Below, piece after piece: positions 13,312-14,291 of a stretch of 14,291 nt of DNA. A program made the position numbers and the translations under genes. Within the stretch, counting starts at the first letter, position 1. Each line of letters opens with the position of its first letter. The notes beneath the pieces were generated by a model. It made no database searches, had not been told where the DNA came from, and saw only the letters and a program-made list of their open reading frames with translations. The stretch spans positions 1-14,291 of the forward strand of contig CAKUES010000033.1 of the NCBI GenBank assembly GCA_934646835.1, given 5' to 3'. Source of the DNA: an uncultured Coriobacteriales bacterium (GTDB taxonomy: Bacteria; Actinomycetota; Coriobacteriia; Coriobacteriales; QAMH01).

Positions 13312-13761
13312 ATGGCAACACGCGACGAGGCGAGCGCCTGCAAGCGCGACAAGGTAGAGCAGTACCTCTCCTGCGCAGGGAGCATGACCGCGAGCACCTG
13401 GTGCAGGCTCAACCACGTCAAGTCGTCCACCTTCTACGAGTGGCTCGCCCACTTCAGGGACACCGAGCCCGAGATGTTCGGCGGCTACGAGATCGCCCAC
13501 GCCGGCGACGGCAAGAGGCGCTGGTTCGAGGAGGTCAGGAAGGCGATGGCCGCTTCGCGCGCCATCGCGTCGGCCCCGAGGCCCGCCTCCTTCGCCATCG
13601 TCGACACCGCGGACCTCGCCCCCGCGCCGGAGCCGGAGCCGCGTGCTGCGAGCTGCGCGGGCGCCATCACGCTGAGCCTCGGCGGCGCGGTGCTCACCAT
13701 CCCCAGCGGGACGCCGGAAGGCGACATATCCGCGGTCCTGAGGGCGGTGAGGTCGCTGTGA
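13312..13761 (+). CDS. tnpA: IS66 accessory protein TnpA (Orf1)
   Basis: The 149-residue protein has an N-terminal helical HTH-like part (KVEQYLSCAGSMTASTWCRL, SSTFYEWLAHFRD) that probably binds DNA. An Ala/Pro/Glu-rich linker (DLAPAPEPEPRAAS) follows, then the short C-terminal strand-helix unit ITLSLGGAVLTIP with EGDISAVLRAVRSL that is typical of IS66 Orf1. It is needed for IS66 transposition together with TnpB and TnpC. ATG 13312 is chosen over ATG 13300 because GGAGG at 13302-13306 sits five bases upstream of it. Its stop overlaps the tnpB start by GTGA, so the two are translated in a coupled way. Expression is probably limited by the hairpin over its ribosome site. Confidence 0.85.
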   Translation: MATRDEASACKRDKVEQYLSCAGSMTASTWCRLNHVKSSTFYEWLAHFRDTEPEMFGGYEIAHAGDGKRRWFEEVRKAMAASRAIASAPRPASFAIVDTADLAPAPEPEPRAASCAGAITLSLGGAVLTIPSGTPEGDISAVLRAVRSL

Positions 13762-14117
13762 ACCCGTTCACCTGCCCCGACAAGATAATCGTCTACCGCT
13801 ACCCCCAGGACATGCGCTGCGGGATACAGCGCCTGTCCGAGGTCGTGGCCGCCGAGATGGAGCTCGACCCGATGGACGGCGGCATCTACGTCTTCGTCAG
13901 CCGCGACTGCAGGAAGGCGAAGATGATCAGGTTCGAGACAAGCGGGTGGTGCCTCTACTACGTGAAGATGGTCGAGGGCGCCTTCAAGTGGCGGCACTCC
14001 GAAGACGGCGAGGTGGTGCTGCAAGCCGAGCGCCGGCAGCTGCTGTGGCTGCTGGAGGGGCTGCCCATGGAGCAGCCGCAAGCGCCGTCGCCGGTCACCG
14101 CCCATGGCATCCTCTGA
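13758..14117 (+). CDS. tnpB: IS66 accessory protein TnpB (Orf2)
   Basis: The 119-residue product shows the conserved IS66 Orf2 pattern: IIVYRYPQDMRCGIQRLSEVV, an acidic E-L-D-P-M-D-G-G-I-Y-V-F-V-S-R stretch, RKAKMIRFETSGWCLYY-K, then a Trp/Leu-rich C-terminus (QLLWLLEGLP). The normal family motif is V-D-M-R-K; here it is QDMRC. It starts at GTG 13758 within the GTGA overlap with tnpA, and has no ribosome site of its own, so re-initiation after tnpA is expected. It works with TnpA and TnpC in transposition; its biochemical role is not well known. The reading frame is intact. Confidence 0.9.
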   Translation: MNPFTCPDKIIVYRYPQDMRCGIQRLSEVVAAEMELDPMDGGIYVFVSRDCRKAKMIRFETSGWCLYYVKMVEGAFKWRHSEDGEVVLQAERRQLLWLLEGLPMEQPQAPSPVTAHGIL

Positions 14118-14160
14118 CCGGTAAAAACACGCTCTGACCTGCGCTTTTGCATGAATCTGG

Positions 14161-14175
14161 GATAATATTGCCATG
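14161..14175 (+). promoter_or_regulatory. Extended -10 box ending at the tnpC start: possible leaderless promoter
   Basis: TGGGATAAT (14158-14166) is a good extended -10, and the predicted transcription start seven bases later is the A of ATG 14173. No clear Shine-Dalgarno precedes that ATG. CTGACC (14134-14139) is too far upstream to serve as a standard -35. Confidence 0.35.
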
Positions 14176-14291
14176 CAAATCTCACAAGACATAACGGCAG
14201 GGATGAGCCGCGAGCAGATGGCCGCGGCGATCGCCTCGCTCATGTCCGAGAACGAGACCCTCTCCAGGCAGGTGGGCGTGCTGTCCGCCGA
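14173..14291 (+). CDS. tnpC: IS66 transposase TnpC, N-terminal start (3' truncated by window)
   Basis: Thirty-nine complete codons are visible before the window ends, starting MQISQDITAGMSREQMAAAI and continuing with SLMSENETLSRQVGVLSA. The hydrophobic heptads with S-E-N-E-T-L-S-R-Q-V match the N-terminal coiled coil (leucine-zipper-like) with which IS66 transposases begin. The DDE catalytic core and zinc finger lie beyond the window, so integrity cannot be judged. It follows tnpB after 55 bases, consistent with IS66 order. ATG 14173 is the first start in frame after the tnpB stop; there is no obvious ribosome site. Confidence 0.75.
   Translation, partial: MQISQDITAGMSREQMAAAIASLMSENETLSRQVGVLSA

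Larger units (their letters stand above)
13222..14291 (+). mobile_element. IS66-family insertion sequence, left portion (right end outside window)
   Basis: The element starts with GTAAGCGCTCAATAATCCGC at 13222, which fits the GTAAGC ends characteristic of IS66-family elements. It then encodes tnpA, tnpB and the start of tnpC in the standard order. The eight bases before it (AAAGAAAG, 13214-13221) would be the target duplication if a second copy flanks the right end; that cannot be checked here. Only about 1.07 kb of an expected 2.5 kb is present. Confidence 0.85.

Overview
The window looks like chromosomal DNA from a high-GC anaerobic actinobacterium of the class Coriobacteriia (Olsenella, Collinsella or a relative). 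This is inferred from the strong G/C bias at third codon positions, the AGGAGG-type ribosome sites, a type Ib aspartate aminotransferase, a very large cyclic-di-GMP sensor and a small Cys-rich protein of a kind I associate with this class. The exact genus cannot be fixed from the sequence.

Layout. Positions 1-117 hold the 3' end of a SnoaL-like gene. Positions 193-1980 are a compact plus-strand operon: a flavin-reductase-fold/ferredoxin fusion, a 50-residue ORF of unknown function, and a class M sirtuin of the ADP-ribosylating type. An aspartate aminotransferase (minus, 2238-3527) is divergent from a two-gene plus-strand unit made of a stomatin/prohibitin-like membrane protein and a lone ECF/CbiO-type ABC ATPase (3719-5487). 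A short 8-cysteine protein (minus) and tRNA-Ser(GCU) (minus) follow. Positions 6312-10505 hold a 1274-residue multidomain signalling protein and a separate HPt phosphotransfer protein. Threonine synthase (minus, 10722-12269) is divergent from a ModE-like winged-helix regulator (12561-12911). From about 13222 to the right edge lies the left part of an IS66-family insertion sequence (tnpA, tnpB, start of tnpC); its right end is outside the window.

The intergenic spaces carry five copies of a palindromic repeat with core CGTAGGGGAGGGACC-CTGTCCCTCCCCATA. Two copies flank the Cys-rich gene and two form a 135-bp inverted pair next to the IS66 insertion.

How the genes fit together. The signalling protein joins a seven-helix membrane sensor to a degenerate GGDEF/HD pair, a phosphoacceptor receiver, an intact HD-GYP domain and an intact GGDEF domain. 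The HPt protein encoded just downstream could pass phosphate to or from the receiver. The sirtuin operon lacks the lipoylation partners (GcvH-L, LplA2, macrodomain) normally linked to class M sirtuins and instead carries a redox-type protein, so its target may differ. I see no CRISPR array, no complete prophage and no classical defence cassette.
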